Shown here: in pieces, positions 46,124-55,485 of the stretch | Layout: every line of letters begins with the position of its first letter | How positions within the stretch are numbered: position 1 is the first letter of the stretch | Assembly: GCF_004363245.1 (NCBI RefSeq) | Contig: NZ_SNYV01000018.1 | Coordinates: 62,001-126,000, forward strand | Direction of reading: 5' to 3' | Length of the DNA stretch: 64,000 bases | Source: Sphingobacterium yanglingense | Lineage (GTDB): Bacteria; Bacteroidota; Bacteroidia; Sphingobacteriales; Sphingobacteriaceae | Program-made: the position numbers and the translations under genes | The notes under the pieces: model-generated | The model's input: only the letters and a program-made list of their open reading frames with translations | Told to the model about the DNA's origin: nothing | Database searches by the model: none

Positions 46124-47551
46124 TTAAGGATTGTTTTGCATTCCTGGGTTTTCATCCATTACTTTCTGTGGAAAACGGAGTACTAACCGTTCGGTGCTAA
46201 GTGTATAGGTACTTTGGATATTACCTGCTTCCGAATAGAGAGAATGGCTATATGTTTTGTCTTTAAAAAGCGGGTCTACAGAGAGCCTGCGCATATCAAA
46301 CCATCTGAATCCGCTTATTGCAAATTCGCGTATCCGTTCTTCTAAAATAAACTCGATTAATTCTTTCTGTGCACCACTTACAGCGTTTGGGATGCTTGCC
46401 TTTGCAAGAGGCATTCTGTTTTTACGTAAGTATTCTACATCAACTTTGCCTCCTTGTAGATCATTAAGTCGAGCTTTACACTCGGCACGTAAAAGATAAA
46501 GATCTGGAACAATGACCCCCATTTGAATGTTACTAGGACCTGTTTTTTTAAGAAATCCACTGGGATATGCTGGCCCATAATATGCATTGGAGGAATAGAA
46601 GTTGCGGCGTAGGTCTGTTGGGTCAAAAAGATTTACCGTTCTCTTATCAAGCACCAGGTCATTGGATGATGATGGCCAATAAGCTTGTTTTGCATATACG
46701 CTCTCTTTGATATTTGGTACAAACGGATAGTTGGGGCCAAAAGAAGTAATGGGTAAAAACTCCCCGCCAGGACCAAAGGTTTTGTTGTAGTCATATAGAC
46801 CTAGTGGAACAGTAGAAGTGCTGAGTCCAGCCAATGCATTATCTAGATGCTTTAGGGCTTCTTCAGGATTTCTCATAAAGAGATATACCTTGCCCAATAG
46901 TCCTTCTGCTGCGATTTTTGACATCCGTACGCGGTGCGATGGTGTTGCTGGAAGATGGGGAATAGCTTGAGTTAGGTCTTTGATAATAAAATCATATACC
47001 TCTTTGACCGATGCTCTTGTAAATGTATTGCCTGTAACATCGGCATTCTCCAGTATCGGAAAACCGAGGTCTGTAGCAGATGTAGCGGCATCGTAAGGTT
47101 TACCAAAAAGGTTGATCAACAGAAAGTAAGTCCACGCTCTACCAGCTCTGGCTTCGGCCTGTAAGGACGCCTTCTGCTTTTCTGTACCATTCGTAGCTTC
47201 GGGAAGCTCATTGATGATCTTATTGTAGACATAAATGTTTTTAATTGGTGTTTCAAGTTCCGAAGCATTCTCAGACGGCTCATAAACTAGGGCATCCCAG
47301 CGAAAAAGTCGTTGGTTTTTCAGACGGCCGCCATCGAAATAGGGTTGAATGCCTGCAATCTCGTCTCCCATGACAACTTGTGCACTAGCATTGATATTGA
47401 TAAGTTCTAGGTTATTTAGTAATAGATCATAATCAGCAACCTCGTCGGCCACTAAGCGGCCTTTAGGGGTGACTTCCAGGAAATCTTTTTGACAGGCTGC
47501 TAACAGAATAACTAATCCTGTAAGTACTATTGTTTTATACGTTGTATTCAT
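46124..47551 (-). CDS. SusD/RagB family nutrient-binding lipoprotein
   Basis: 475 residues with lipobox LAAC (cysteine 20). SusD signatures include ARAGRAWTYFLLINLFGKPYD in the N-terminal half, LLRAECKARLND, LRKNRMP and EERIREFAISGFRWFDMRR near the C-terminus. It starts 11 bases after the SusC stop. Function: lid over the SusC transporter in the outer membrane. The ligand cannot be deduced. Confidence 0.95.
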   Translation of the reverse strand: MNTTYKTIVLTGLVILLAACQKDFLEVTPKGRLVADEVADYDLLLNNLELININASAQVVMGDEIAGIQPYFDGGRLKNQRLFRWDALVYEPSENASELETPIKNIYVYNKIINELPEATNGTEKQKASLQAEARAGRAWTYFLLINLFGKPYDAATSATDLGFPILENADVTGNTFTRASVKEVYDFIIKDLTQAIPHLPATPSHRVRMSKIAAEGLLGKVYLFMRNPEEALKHLDNALAGLSTSTVPLGLYDYNKTFGPGGEFLPITSFGPNYPFVPNIKESVYAKQAYWPSSSNDLVLDKRTVNLFDPTDLRRNFYSSNAYYGPAYPSGFLKKTGPSNIQMGVIVPDLYLLRAECKARLNDLQGGKVDVEYLRKNRMPLAKASIPNAVSGAQKELIEFILEERIREFAISGFRWFDMRRLSVDPLFKDKTYSHSLYSEAGNIQSTYTLSTERLVLRFPQKVMDENPGMQNNP

Positions 47552-47562
47552 AATTATTTACC

Positions 47563-50500
47563 TTAGAATTTAACATTTACACCAAATGAAACAGATCCTT
47601 GGTTGGCACGCATGCTACGTATGCCTTGGGAGGTATCCATATATTCCGGATCGATATTATCTTTATTGGCTTTCCAGATCATAAGGTTAAATACCTGTGC
47701 TCGTAATGTGATACCTTCTGTACGGATATTGTTGAGCAAGGAGACTGGTAAGTCATATGCTAAGGTGATATCACGGAGTTTGATGTAAGAGGCACTGACG
47801 ACATTGATGTCTGCCAAGGTGTAGTACTGGAAATCGCGACGGGAGTAGCTGAGTGATGAGTTGGACACATACGAAGGGATATTGGTATACTGCTCATCGC
47901 CAGGATTTTGCCAACGCTGTGCAAAATCAGCGTGGAGATTACCTGTGGTCAATCCGTTACGAAGTGCACTTGAGTGATGTAACCTATTGGTATAAACGTC
48001 ATTGACGTCCTTGCGCATAACATGACCTAGGTTGAAAATTACAGCGGCGCTCAGGCTGAAGTTTTTGTAATGGAAAACGTTGGTCATACCGCCGCTCCAA
48101 ACGGGTTGAAAAGTGCCTTGATAAAATACGTCTTCTTGTAGGGCACTATTCGGTGCTTTTGTTTCGCTTCCGTCGGCCAGACGGATTTTTGGATCACCCA
48201 GTTCATCAAGTCCGGCAAAATTGTACGCAAATAATGCAAAAGCCGGAAATCCAGCTACATAGTTCTTCCATATACGTTGCGTGCTGCTATTGTCGTAAGT
48301 CACCAAGTTCAGTTTTGTAATCTTATTCTTGTTGTATGCTATATTGAAGATGGTATTCCAGGTGAAAGCATCTTTTTTAATGTTAACGGTATTTAATCCC
48401 AACTCAATACCTTTGTTTTCCATATCGCCAAGGTTTCCGATGATATTAGGGTAACCACTGAACGTATTGGTAGGCATGACACCTAGCATGTCGCTTGTCC
48501 GTTTGCGATATAGGTCTAGGGAGCCGGATATACGGTTGTTGAATAGGCCGAAATCAAGACCGATGTTGATATTCTTGGTACTTTCCCAGGTGAGCTTGGT
48601 ATTGGATGGTGTCGCGATGGTTAAGCCTGTTCGTCCAGGAAGAAAGCCACTTTGTATGGTGCTAAGGATATCTTTTGAGGCTGCCGTCCCTGGTTCAGGA
48701 GAATTACCGGTCAGCCCATAGGTGGCACGTAGTGCTAGATCCTGTAGCCAGTCTTTCTTAGGCATGAAATCTTCTTCACTTAATAACCATTTTCCACCGA
48801 TGCTCCATACGGGTTTGTTTTGTGCCGATTTGTCCAGTCCAAATAGATTGCTTCGATCGATACGGAAACTTCCATTGATTGCATATTTCCTATTGTAGGT
48901 ATACGCTGTATTGGCGTAGTAGGATATAAATCTGGATAACCGTTCGGTTTGATTAAAAGCATCATTGCTGAGTAGGCTGCTATCCCAGTAATTGGGCATA
49001 ATGGGGTTGTCTACTCCAAACTCTCCGAGGGTATTATAATCAACTGCTCCAAAGGTTTGCAGGCGCTCGTTATAACCTCTTACGGTACTACGGTTGGTGG
49101 TATAAAGCTGCTCTTGCACCTCTTGGCCAAGGAGTAGTGTTAGTTGATGGGTATCGGCCAGCCAGTTTTTATTATAGCTCAATTGGTTGCGCACTGTCCA
49201 GCTCTGTTGATTCTGGTTGGTCAGACTATAGCGACCTCCATTTTTGGGAAGGTAGTAGGTCGGTGTCGAACCTCCGTTGGGGGCTACGGTAAACTGTACC
49301 AATTCATTGCGTACCAAATAACTTTTGGTGTCGTCATAGCTTTCCATTTTTCCATTACCTTTAGTATAGCCATAGGTACCTTCAAATGCTAAACCATCGA
49401 TAAGTTTGATGTTAAGCCCAAGTACATTACGGCTCAGGAAATTGTTGTTTTTGCTATGTCCGTAATCATACTCATCCAGTGGGTTGTAGTCGAGGTCGAT
49501 AAGGCTCAGGTCTTGAAATTCTTGACGCATTTCTTCACTCAGATCCATCATATAGGGGATGGAGACATTGCGACCTGAAGCATCTCTAAACAGTTGATAA
49601 GGGTAGAAATTGGGACTGACCATAGCATTCCTTTTACTGCTGTTTATACCGTTGGTCAGGTCAGTTATCAGGTTTAAACGAATAGATTTACCCAGTTTAA
49701 AATCCTGCCTTAAATTGACTTTGTAGTTGTTGTTTTTCTCGCCTGGTTGGTTGCTCGTCGCCTTGGTATAGGCAGCTGACCCGTAGAACGAATAGTTGGT
49801 ACTACCACCAGAAAGGGATACCGAGTGGTTCATTAAAGATGCATTACGGTAGAATAGATCTTTGATCTGTTGCCTATTGTCTATATTGGATAAACTATCT
49901 AGTCCATATTTGGCCTGTTCGGCTGAGATTAATCCATTGGCGAGATTATACTGTATCCGTTGGTGAGGGGCTATACCGGCGCTACCGAATAGGTAAGGGT
50001 AAACTTCTTCCCAAGGATAATTGACTGGATCGAAGGTTTCGATGGCTGCCTGAATAAATTGTTTGCTATTCAAGGTCGGGATATAATTCAAATCAGGTTT
50101 GCCCTGAAAGTTGATAAAAGCACTGTAGTTGACTCTCAATCGATCGCCAGGGGTACCTTTTTTGGTGGTAATTACGATGACCCCGTTGGAGGCTCTTGCT
50201 CCCCATATCGAAGCCGCTGTAGCATCTTTGAGCACTGTGATATCGGCTACATCTTGTGGATTGATACTTGATACATCATCGATAGGGATGCCATCTACCA
50301 CGAATAGCGGGTTTCTGTTGGTACCGACATAACCTGGACCATCAGAACCTTGGACTCCAATGGTTGATAAACCGCGAATTAGAAACGGGTTTTGAGCGGC
50401 ACTCGGAGAGTTGTTTACTGTTAGTCCTGGGATAAGCCCGTCAAGGCGTTGTAGGATATTCATGCTACCTGTCCGGTTTTCTAGAATAGCCATGTTAGGT

Positions 50501-51201
50501 TTGGCATAGGAACCCGTGCTGCGCTCTTTGGAAATGCTCTGGTATCCGGTATTGATTACTTTTATTTCTTCTATTTCGTCAATGACAGGTCTCATTTTAA
50601 CGTTGCCAAGCTGTCCTGTAGCAGGGAGACGGTAGGGGGTAAAACCGACATAACTAATGAGTAGGGTATGTCCCTGACGTACATTTTTTAATGCGAAATA
50701 GCCCTCACGATCTGTCGATGTGGAAATACCAGTTTCGACAATGGTAACAGTAGCATCGGCCAATGGTTTTCCCTGCTCATCGACCACACGCCCACGAACC
50801 TCTATATGCTCTTGCTGTGGAGATAGTGAGGTGGTTTTTATTGAAGAAGCCTCTACAGTAACGGTTTTGTCCGTGATAGTATAGGTGAATCCGGTGCCGC
50901 TCAGTAGCTCGTCCATCACAGTGGGTAATGGGGTATTCTTAAAGTTTACGTCTACCGCAGGTTTATGGAATGTGGTGTTTTTCATCAATACATCATATCC
51001 CGTTTGTTTACGGATTTCGACGAATATCCTACCAATCGATAGATTTTTTCCGGCTAAGGTTAGTTTCTGCCCAAAGCTATTTGCGCTTAGTTGCAGTTGA
51101 CATAATACCAATATGAAAACCGTTAATTTCATAATCAATAAAAATTTAAGGCTGTAGCCAGAAGGTAGCAAACAGCGGATTCTCGCATAAATTTTATACA
51201 T
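47563..51201 (-). CDS. SusC/RagA family TonB-dependent transporter with STN domain
   Basis: 1212 residues. After the signal sequence (ends NSFGQK) an STN domain covers about 50-120 (FVEIRKQTGYDVLMKN ... LLSGTGFTYTI), then a CarboxypepD_reg-like domain (130-212, ending SYVGFTPY), the SusC TonB-box-like/plug stretch (GYQSISKERSTGSYA, VVDGIPIDDVSSI, LKDATAASIWGARASNGVI) and a barrel ending FGVNVKF. The STN domain links it to the FecR gene upstream. Downstream SusD overlaps its operon. Substrate unknown. Confidence 0.96.
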   Translation of the reverse strand: MYKIYARIRCLLPSGYSLKFLLIMKLTVFILVLCQLQLSANSFGQKLTLAGKNLSIGRIFVEIRKQTGYDVLMKNTTFHKPAVDVNFKNTPLPTVMDELLSGTGFTYTITDKTVTVEASSIKTTSLSPQQEHIEVRGRVVDEQGKPLADATVTIVETGISTSTDREGYFALKNVRQGHTLLISYVGFTPYRLPATGQLGNVKMRPVIDEIEEIKVINTGYQSISKERSTGSYAKPNMAILENRTGSMNILQRLDGLIPGLTVNNSPSAAQNPFLIRGLSTIGVQGSDGPGYVGTNRNPLFVVDGIPIDDVSSINPQDVADITVLKDATAASIWGARASNGVIVITTKKGTPGDRLRVNYSAFINFQGKPDLNYIPTLNSKQFIQAAIETFDPVNYPWEEVYPYLFGSAGIAPHQRIQYNLANGLISAEQAKYGLDSLSNIDNRQQIKDLFYRNASLMNHSVSLSGGSTNYSFYGSAAYTKATSNQPGEKNNNYKVNLRQDFKLGKSIRLNLITDLTNGINSSKRNAMVSPNFYPYQLFRDASGRNVSIPYMMDLSEEMRQEFQDLSLIDLDYNPLDEYDYGHSKNNNFLSRNVLGLNIKLIDGLAFEGTYGYTKGNGKMESYDDTKSYLVRNELVQFTVAPNGGSTPTYYLPKNGGRYSLTNQNQQSWTVRNQLSYNKNWLADTHQLTLLLGQEVQEQLYTTNRSTVRGYNERLQTFGAVDYNTLGEFGVDNPIMPNYWDSSLLSNDAFNQTERLSRFISYYANTAYTYNRKYAINGSFRIDRSNLFGLDKSAQNKPVWSIGGKWLLSEEDFMPKKDWLQDLALRATYGLTGNSPEPGTAASKDILSTIQSGFLPGRTGLTIATPSNTKLTWESTKNINIGLDFGLFNNRISGSLDLYRKRTSDMLGVMPTNTFSGYPNIIGNLGDMENKGIELGLNTVNIKKDAFTWNTIFNIAYNKNKITKLNLVTYDNSSTQRIWKNYVAGFPAFALFAYNFAGLDELGDPKIRLADGSETKAPNSALQEDVFYQGTFQPVWSGGMTNVFHYKNFSLSAAVIFNLGHVMRKDVNDVYTNRLHHSSALRNGLTTGNLHADFAQRWQNPGDEQYTNIPSYVSNSSLSYSRRDFQYYTLADINVVSASYIKLRDITLAYDLPVSLLNNIRTEGITLRAQVFNLMIWKANKDNIDPEYMDTSQGIRSMRANQGSVSFGVNVKF

Positions 51202-51300
51202 TTACGTAGTCTTTTATGGTGCTGTGGTCAATCGCGAAAAAGAGTTACAGCATCAGGTTTAAAAATAATTGTTAGTCAGTTTTTTTAAATCAGATCAAGG

Positions 51301-51324
51301 AGACTTCGATTCCAGTCGAAGTCT
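51301..51324. promoter_or_regulatory. Hairpin in the FecR-SusC gap
   Basis: AGACTTCGA (51301-51309) and TCGAAGTCT (51316-51324), a perfect 9-base stem with loop TTCCAG, followed by a T-run on the plus strand. The genes here run on the minus strand, where the T-run becomes a preceding A-run, so it is not a standard terminator for FecR. It lies 100 bases before the SusC start. Confidence 0.55.
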
Positions 51325-51405
51325 TTTTTGATATATGGATTTTTTTAAGAGTATCTATTTTCTTTCTTCATTGTTTTTAGGTTATATATTATTCAATTAT
51401 GTTAG

Positions 51406-52557
51406 TTACTTGTTCCTGACGTGGATTACACGTCCTTTGACTTCAAACTTTGCGATACCTATACGCTCCATAATATCGAGTACTTTGGATAATTGTTCGT
51501 GCCGGCTCATGGTGCCAAGCATGGTTTCCTTTTTGAGTGCAGGGTTGTCGAAAACGATATGGACATTATACCAGCGAGCTATTTTCTCCATGACACTTTC
51601 TAAATTTTCACTTGAGAAGAGGAAGTAACCTTCTTTCCAGGCAATAACATCACTGGCTACAATCTCTTGGACTTGTATCTTGCCCTGTTGGACAGAGGCC
51701 TGCTGATTAGGAATGAGTATTTTGGTATGACTTGTATTGCCATGATATGCAGATAGTTTTACGCTACCTTCTATTAGCGTGGTCTGTAGAGATGATCCCC
51801 CTGGATAGGCATTGATATTGAAACTAGTACCCAGTACTTCGACTTGTTGATTCTTACTGACCACAATAAAAGAATGTTTACCATCCTTAGCAACTTCAAA
51901 ATAGGCTTCTCCCGTTAATGTGACTCTACGCAGCCCCTGTTGTACTGGAACGGTATTATAGGTTAGACTAGAGGCCGCATTGAGCCAGACTTTGCTTTTG
52001 TCCGGTAAGATTAAGGCAAAGGTTTCTCCATTGGCAGTGCTCAGGGTATGAGACTCATTGTGGCCTTGGTCTGTTTCCTGCAGGGTATAAGTTAATTGCC
52101 CATCCTGAGTTTTTGTAATCTTTATCCCTGCTTCCATACTGATGTTGCCACTTTTTATAGTATTGAGGTTCACTTTTTGACCGTTACCCAAGGTGAGTGT
52201 TGCTCCTTGACCTCCTGGAGAAATCTCATTATGGGTGAGTTGATCCGCTGTTGTTGATGGCACTTGTCGTTGGTTGAATAAGTAGATTCCAAACACTAGG
52301 AGGACGATTGCAGCAGCTAACCCGATGCGAAAAGAGTTTAACCTGTAAAAAGCCGTCTTGGGTACATTGGGACTTGGAGCAAACGAAAATGCTTTATCCA
52401 ATTTGTTCATATCGTTGACAAATGCAGTTATGTCATCGAACGGTTGGGCCGTTTCGATGTAGTGATCGTACCAAGCTTCTAGAAGTGTACGTTCTTCAGT
52501 AGTGATTGTACCTTCTTTAAGTTTCTTTAATAGTTGCTCGCCTGTCGCTCGTCTCAT
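51406..52557 (-). CDS. FecR-family anti-sigma factor
   Basis: 383 residues. Cytoplasmic N-terminal part, membrane span (IGLAAAIVLLVFGIYLF, about 76-93), FecR domain (LPDKSKVWLNAASSLTY, TGEAYFEVAKDGKHSF, VEVLGTSFNINAYPG, TTLIEGSVKL) and a C-terminal DUF4974-like domain (FSSENLESVMEKIARWYNVHI). It sits between the ECF sigma gene (255 bases upstream) and SusC (204 bases downstream), the standard arrangement for ligand-triggered release of the sigma factor. Confidence 0.95.
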   Translation of the reverse strand: MRRATGEQLLKKLKEGTITTEERTLLEAWYDHYIETAQPFDDITAFVNDMNKLDKAFSFAPSPNVPKTAFYRLNSFRIGLAAAIVLLVFGIYLFNQRQVPSTTADQLTHNEISPGGQGATLTLGNGQKVNLNTIKSGNISMEAGIKITKTQDGQLTYTLQETDQGHNESHTLSTANGETFALILPDKSKVWLNAASSLTYNTVPVQQGLRRVTLTGEAYFEVAKDGKHSFIVVSKNQQVEVLGTSFNINAYPGGSSLQTTLIEGSVKLSAYHGNTSHTKILIPNQQASVQQGKIQVQEIVASDVIAWKEGYFLFSSENLESVMEKIARWYNVHIVFDNPALKKETMLGTMSRHEQLSKVLDIMERIGIAKFEVKGRVIHVRNK

Positions 52558-52812
52558 ATGGATATAATCTGTTTGCTTGTTATCAGTCTTCCGACAATTG
52601 ACGGACTAGAATAGCGCGTAATTCACTTATCTGATGATTACACACATTCGTATCATAAAACTAGATACGCCTCTACAATTGATTAGAAGAAATCTCTTCG
52701 TGCTCCTTATAGTCGTTAGACAGGTAACTGATGCGTAGGGGGACAATAAAAAATAAAATATTCGGAATATTCTGGTTTTCACATTTGTCTGCCTTCGTAG
52801 TGAGGGGATTAA

Positions 52813-53385
52813 CTACCAGAACAGCGAAAGGAATAAATTCAGTTTTATTTTGATACGGAGTAGCTTGATAGCGCGTTGCATCTGTTTTTTTACGGATTGG
52901 TCGGATATGTTAAGCTCGTCAGCAATTTGTTTGTAAGTCATACCTTGTTTTCGACTCATTTCGAAAACAACTTTCATCTTTTTAGGAAGTCGTTCTATTT
53001 CTCGCAACAGTAGATTCTCTAGGTCTTTGTGACGGATTGTATGGTCGGTCGTATCGGTTGTGAAATTTAAAAACGTGTCTATAGAGCCTATATATCGGTC
53101 TACCACTTTCTGGTGGGCTATATAGTTCAGGATACGATTTCGGATGGCGCCATAGAGATAGGCGTCTACGGAGTCAGGGACATGAAGGGCCTCTCGCTTG
53201 GCCCATAATGAAGCAAATACCTCCTGTACCATATCCCGGGCTTCGTCGTGATCATGGAGAGATCTATTAGCATGAAAATAAAGTGCTTCTTTATAGCGGT
53301 GGTACATTTCGGAAAAAGCACTCTCGTTGCCTTTTATTAAAAGGCCGAAAAGTTCTTTATCAGAAAAGTTTCTATAATAAGTCAT
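52813..53385 (-). CDS. ECF sigma factor (FecI-like)
   Basis: 190 residues. Region 2 at about 20-85 (FSEMYHRYKEALYFHANR, EARDMVQEVFASLWAKRE, AYLYGAIRNRILNYI) and region 4 at about 125-180 (LPKKMKVVFEMSRKQGMTYKQIADELNISDQSVKKQMQRA). The last ten residues are hydrophobic (NLFLSLFW). First gene of the sigma-FecR-SusC-SusD-TlpA unit. Confidence 0.95.
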   Translation of the reverse strand: MTYYRNFSDKELFGLLIKGNESAFSEMYHRYKEALYFHANRSLHDHDEARDMVQEVFASLWAKREALHVPDSVDAYLYGAIRNRILNYIAHQKVVDRYIGSIDTFLNFTTDTTDHTIRHKDLENLLLREIERLPKKMKVVFEMSRKQGMTYKQIADELNISDQSVKKQMQRAIKLLRIKIKLNLFLSLFW

Positions 53386-53850
53386 TACTTTGAAGTGCTA
53401 GTTCGTGTTCTCATCAGCAATGATAGATAAAATTTGATAGAAGTTGTCTAAAGTATGTTTGTTTTTTTAAAACAGTGCTGTTTTGTAGATAGGTCCTGGA
53501 TGCAGTGTCGTAAACGACAGAATTCTGAAAAATTATTATAGAATGACATAGCGATAGCTAGGGGGTGGAGGTAGGAGAGGGTAGTTGATAGGTAGTTGTA
53601 GTGGTTGGCGTTCGTTTTAAGTGTCAATCATTGAGCTTTTTATAGATTGTGGCATTTTTCAAGTGATATAAGCCGCTTTCTTTGGTGCTATATAGTTTTT
53701 AATTTTGGAGCTATTCCCTGTTTGGGAAAATACTACAGAGGATAATTTACATAATATGAAATCTGCACGCACAGCATCTGACAACACAAGTGTGCATCAT
53801 AGTGCCGTTTGGACCCGCTAGCTGACGGATGATGAAATAATTATATACAT
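53386..53850. other. Intergenic region between divergent genes
   Basis: 465 bases between the ECF sigma gene (minus) and a small exported protein gene (plus). No gene, tRNA or strong hairpin seen. It holds a G-rich stretch (53570-53585), a likely plus-strand promoter (53721-53750) and a leader whose last 29 bases resemble the leader of the gene at 22767. Confidence 0.6.
53721..53750 (+). promoter_or_regulatory. Probable promoter, Bacteroidota type
   Basis: TTTG (53721-53724), 18 bases, then TAATTTAC (53743-53750), close to the Bacteroidota TTTG / TAnnTTTG consensus. It would give a leader of about 95 bases before the gene at 53851. Confidence 0.3.
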
Positions 53851-54273
53851 ATGAAAACTAGAATTTTATGCACATTGCTCATTATGGGAGCAGTAATGAT
53901 TGGAAAGGCACAGGAGAAGACAGAAGATATTGTCGGAAAATGGACAGTAACGAAATTGGTGCAACAGATACCAGAAGGGAAAGACAATCCTACAGTACGG
54001 ACAGATAGCTACAAGACTGGTGAAAATGTTTGGCAAATCCTAAAAAACGGAAAAGCGAGTAATAAGCAGAAGGATAGAAAATCGGTAAAAGGATATTATG
54101 TGTATGTGGAAGATGGAAAACTTTACCTTACTCATAAGGATGCAGCAGCAAATGAATTGTATCTATTACAATTAAAAGACAGGCAGCTGCTGATGTATGA
54201 TGTATTGGCACATGATTTTGATGATGCTAATGGCTACAAGAGTATCCACTATTTGGTTAAATTGAAGGAGTAA
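53851..54273 (+). CDS. Small exported protein, lipocalin-like
   Basis: 140 residues. A signal peptide (MKTRILCTLLIMGAVMIGKAQ) is followed by DIVGKWTVTKLVQ, the G-x-W opening of lipocalin-like domains, and beta strands alternating with turns (VWQILKNGKAS, GYYVYVEDGKLYLT, LYLLQLKDRQLLMYD). No catalytic residues evident. It stands alone between the sigma gene and the alcohol dehydrogenase. Confidence 0.7.
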   Translation: MKTRILCTLLIMGAVMIGKAQEKTEDIVGKWTVTKLVQQIPEGKDNPTVRTDSYKTGENVWQILKNGKASNKQKDRKSVKGYYVYVEDGKLYLTHKDAAANELYLLQLKDRQLLMYDVLAHDFDDANGYKSIHYLVKLKE

Positions 54274-54326
54274 GCTGTTTAATTAAAATAGAATTAAAAT
54301 GATTTTGGATAAGTGGTTATAGTGTT

Positions 54327-54355
54327 TTTGTCTTAAATTTGGTTATATACTTTAG
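54327..54355 (+). promoter_or_regulatory. Probable promoter of the alcohol dehydrogenase gene
   Basis: TTTG (54327-54330), 17 bases, TACTTTAG (54348-54355), one mismatch from the Bacteroidota TAnnTTTG element. Transcription would start a few bases before the ATG at 54363 or 54369, giving a very short leader and favouring the later ATG. Confidence 0.4.
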
Positions 54356-54368
54356 CACAGTCATGACT

Positions 54369-55424
54369 ATGAATACATTTTCGACAAGGGCATTTGGTAC
54401 AGAAGCACCGGAGGCCGATTTAAAATCAATGAACATCCAGCGTAGGGAAGTGACCTCAAAAGATGTTGAAATCGATATTTTATACTGTGGTGTCTGCCAC
54501 TCGGATTTACATACGGCGAGAAACGAATGGGGAAGCACATCCTATCCGAGTGTACCAGGGCATGAGATTGTGGGGCGGATTACTAAGATCGGCAGTGGGG
54601 TAACTAAATTTAAAGTTGGTGACCTAGTTGGCGTGGGCTGCATGGTCGATAGTTGTAGGGAGTGCGATAGCTGCAAGGAAGGACTAGAACAGTATTGTGA
54701 AAACGGAATGACAGGGACATACGACTCGATCGACAAACACTTGGGAACACACACTATGGGAGGGTATTCAGAACGTGTCGTCGTCGATGAGGATTTTGTA
54801 TTAAGAGTGCCTGCCAATCTGGATCTGGCAGCTACAGCTCCGCTTTTATGTGCTGGTATTACCACCTATTCGCCATTACGTCATTGGAATGTAGGGGCAG
54901 GACAAAGAGTAGGAATTGTTGGAATCGGTGGCTTGGGGCATATGGGGGTCAAGTTGGCAAAAGCAATGGGGGCTTATGTTGTGGTGATTACAACATCGGC
55001 TTCGAAAAAGGAAGATGCCATGCGCTTGGGAGCTGATGAGATTATTTTGTCTACAGATGACGAACAGATGAAGAAAAATGCGGGAACGTTGCATTTTATT
55101 CTGGACTGTGTGTCTGCTCAACATGATATCAACGCCTACTTAAGGTTATTGAAGCGAGATGGCCAACTTACGTTAGTGGGCGCTCCAGAACACCCACTTC
55201 CTGTCGCAGCATTTAGTCTCATCCCTACGCGGAAGAGCTTTTCGGGATCGATGATAGGAGGGATTGCTGAAACGCAGGAAATGCTTGATTTTTGTGGACA
55301 GCATAATATTACATCTGATATCGAACTGATTCGGATGGAAGATATTAATACAGCTTATGAGCGTTTATTAAAAAGCGATGTGAAATATCGTTTTGTAATA
55401 GATATGGCCAGTTTGAAAGATTAA
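54369..55424 (+). CDS. Zinc-dependent alcohol dehydrogenase (cinnamyl-alcohol/YahK type)
   Basis: 351 residues from ATG 54369; ATG 54363 is two codons earlier. Catalytic zinc site YCGVCHSDLHT and GHEIVG; structural zinc cysteines in DSCRECDSCKEGLEQYC; NAD(P)-binding Rossmann motif GIGGLGHMGVKLAKAMG. The family reduces aldehydes, mostly with NADPH. It is monocistronic, with its own promoter and a terminator shared with the convergent gene. Confidence 0.95.
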   Translation: MNTFSTRAFGTEAPEADLKSMNIQRREVTSKDVEIDILYCGVCHSDLHTARNEWGSTSYPSVPGHEIVGRITKIGSGVTKFKVGDLVGVGCMVDSCRECDSCKEGLEQYCENGMTGTYDSIDKHLGTHTMGGYSERVVVDEDFVLRVPANLDLAATAPLLCAGITTYSPLRHWNVGAGQRVGIVGIGGLGHMGVKLAKAMGAYVVVITTSASKKEDAMRLGADEIILSTDDEQMKKNAGTLHFILDCVSAQHDINAYLRLLKRDGQLTLVGAPEHPLPVAAFSLIPTRKSFSGSMIGGIAETQEMLDFCGQHNITSDIELIRMEDINTAYERLLKSDVKYRFVIDMASLKD

Positions 55425-55447
55425 GAATATATCTGTTCTCTTATTAC

Positions 55448-55485
55448 GCAGAAGTGAAGGAATATCTCTATTGCTTCACTTCTGC
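55448..55485. terminator. Terminator hairpin between convergent genes
   Basis: A perfect 12-base stem GCAGAAGTGAAG (55448-55459) with CTTCACTTCTGC (55474-55485), loop of 14 bases. It touches the stop codon of the minus-strand gene at 55486 and lies 24 bases after the plus-strand dehydrogenase stop. Confidence 0.75.
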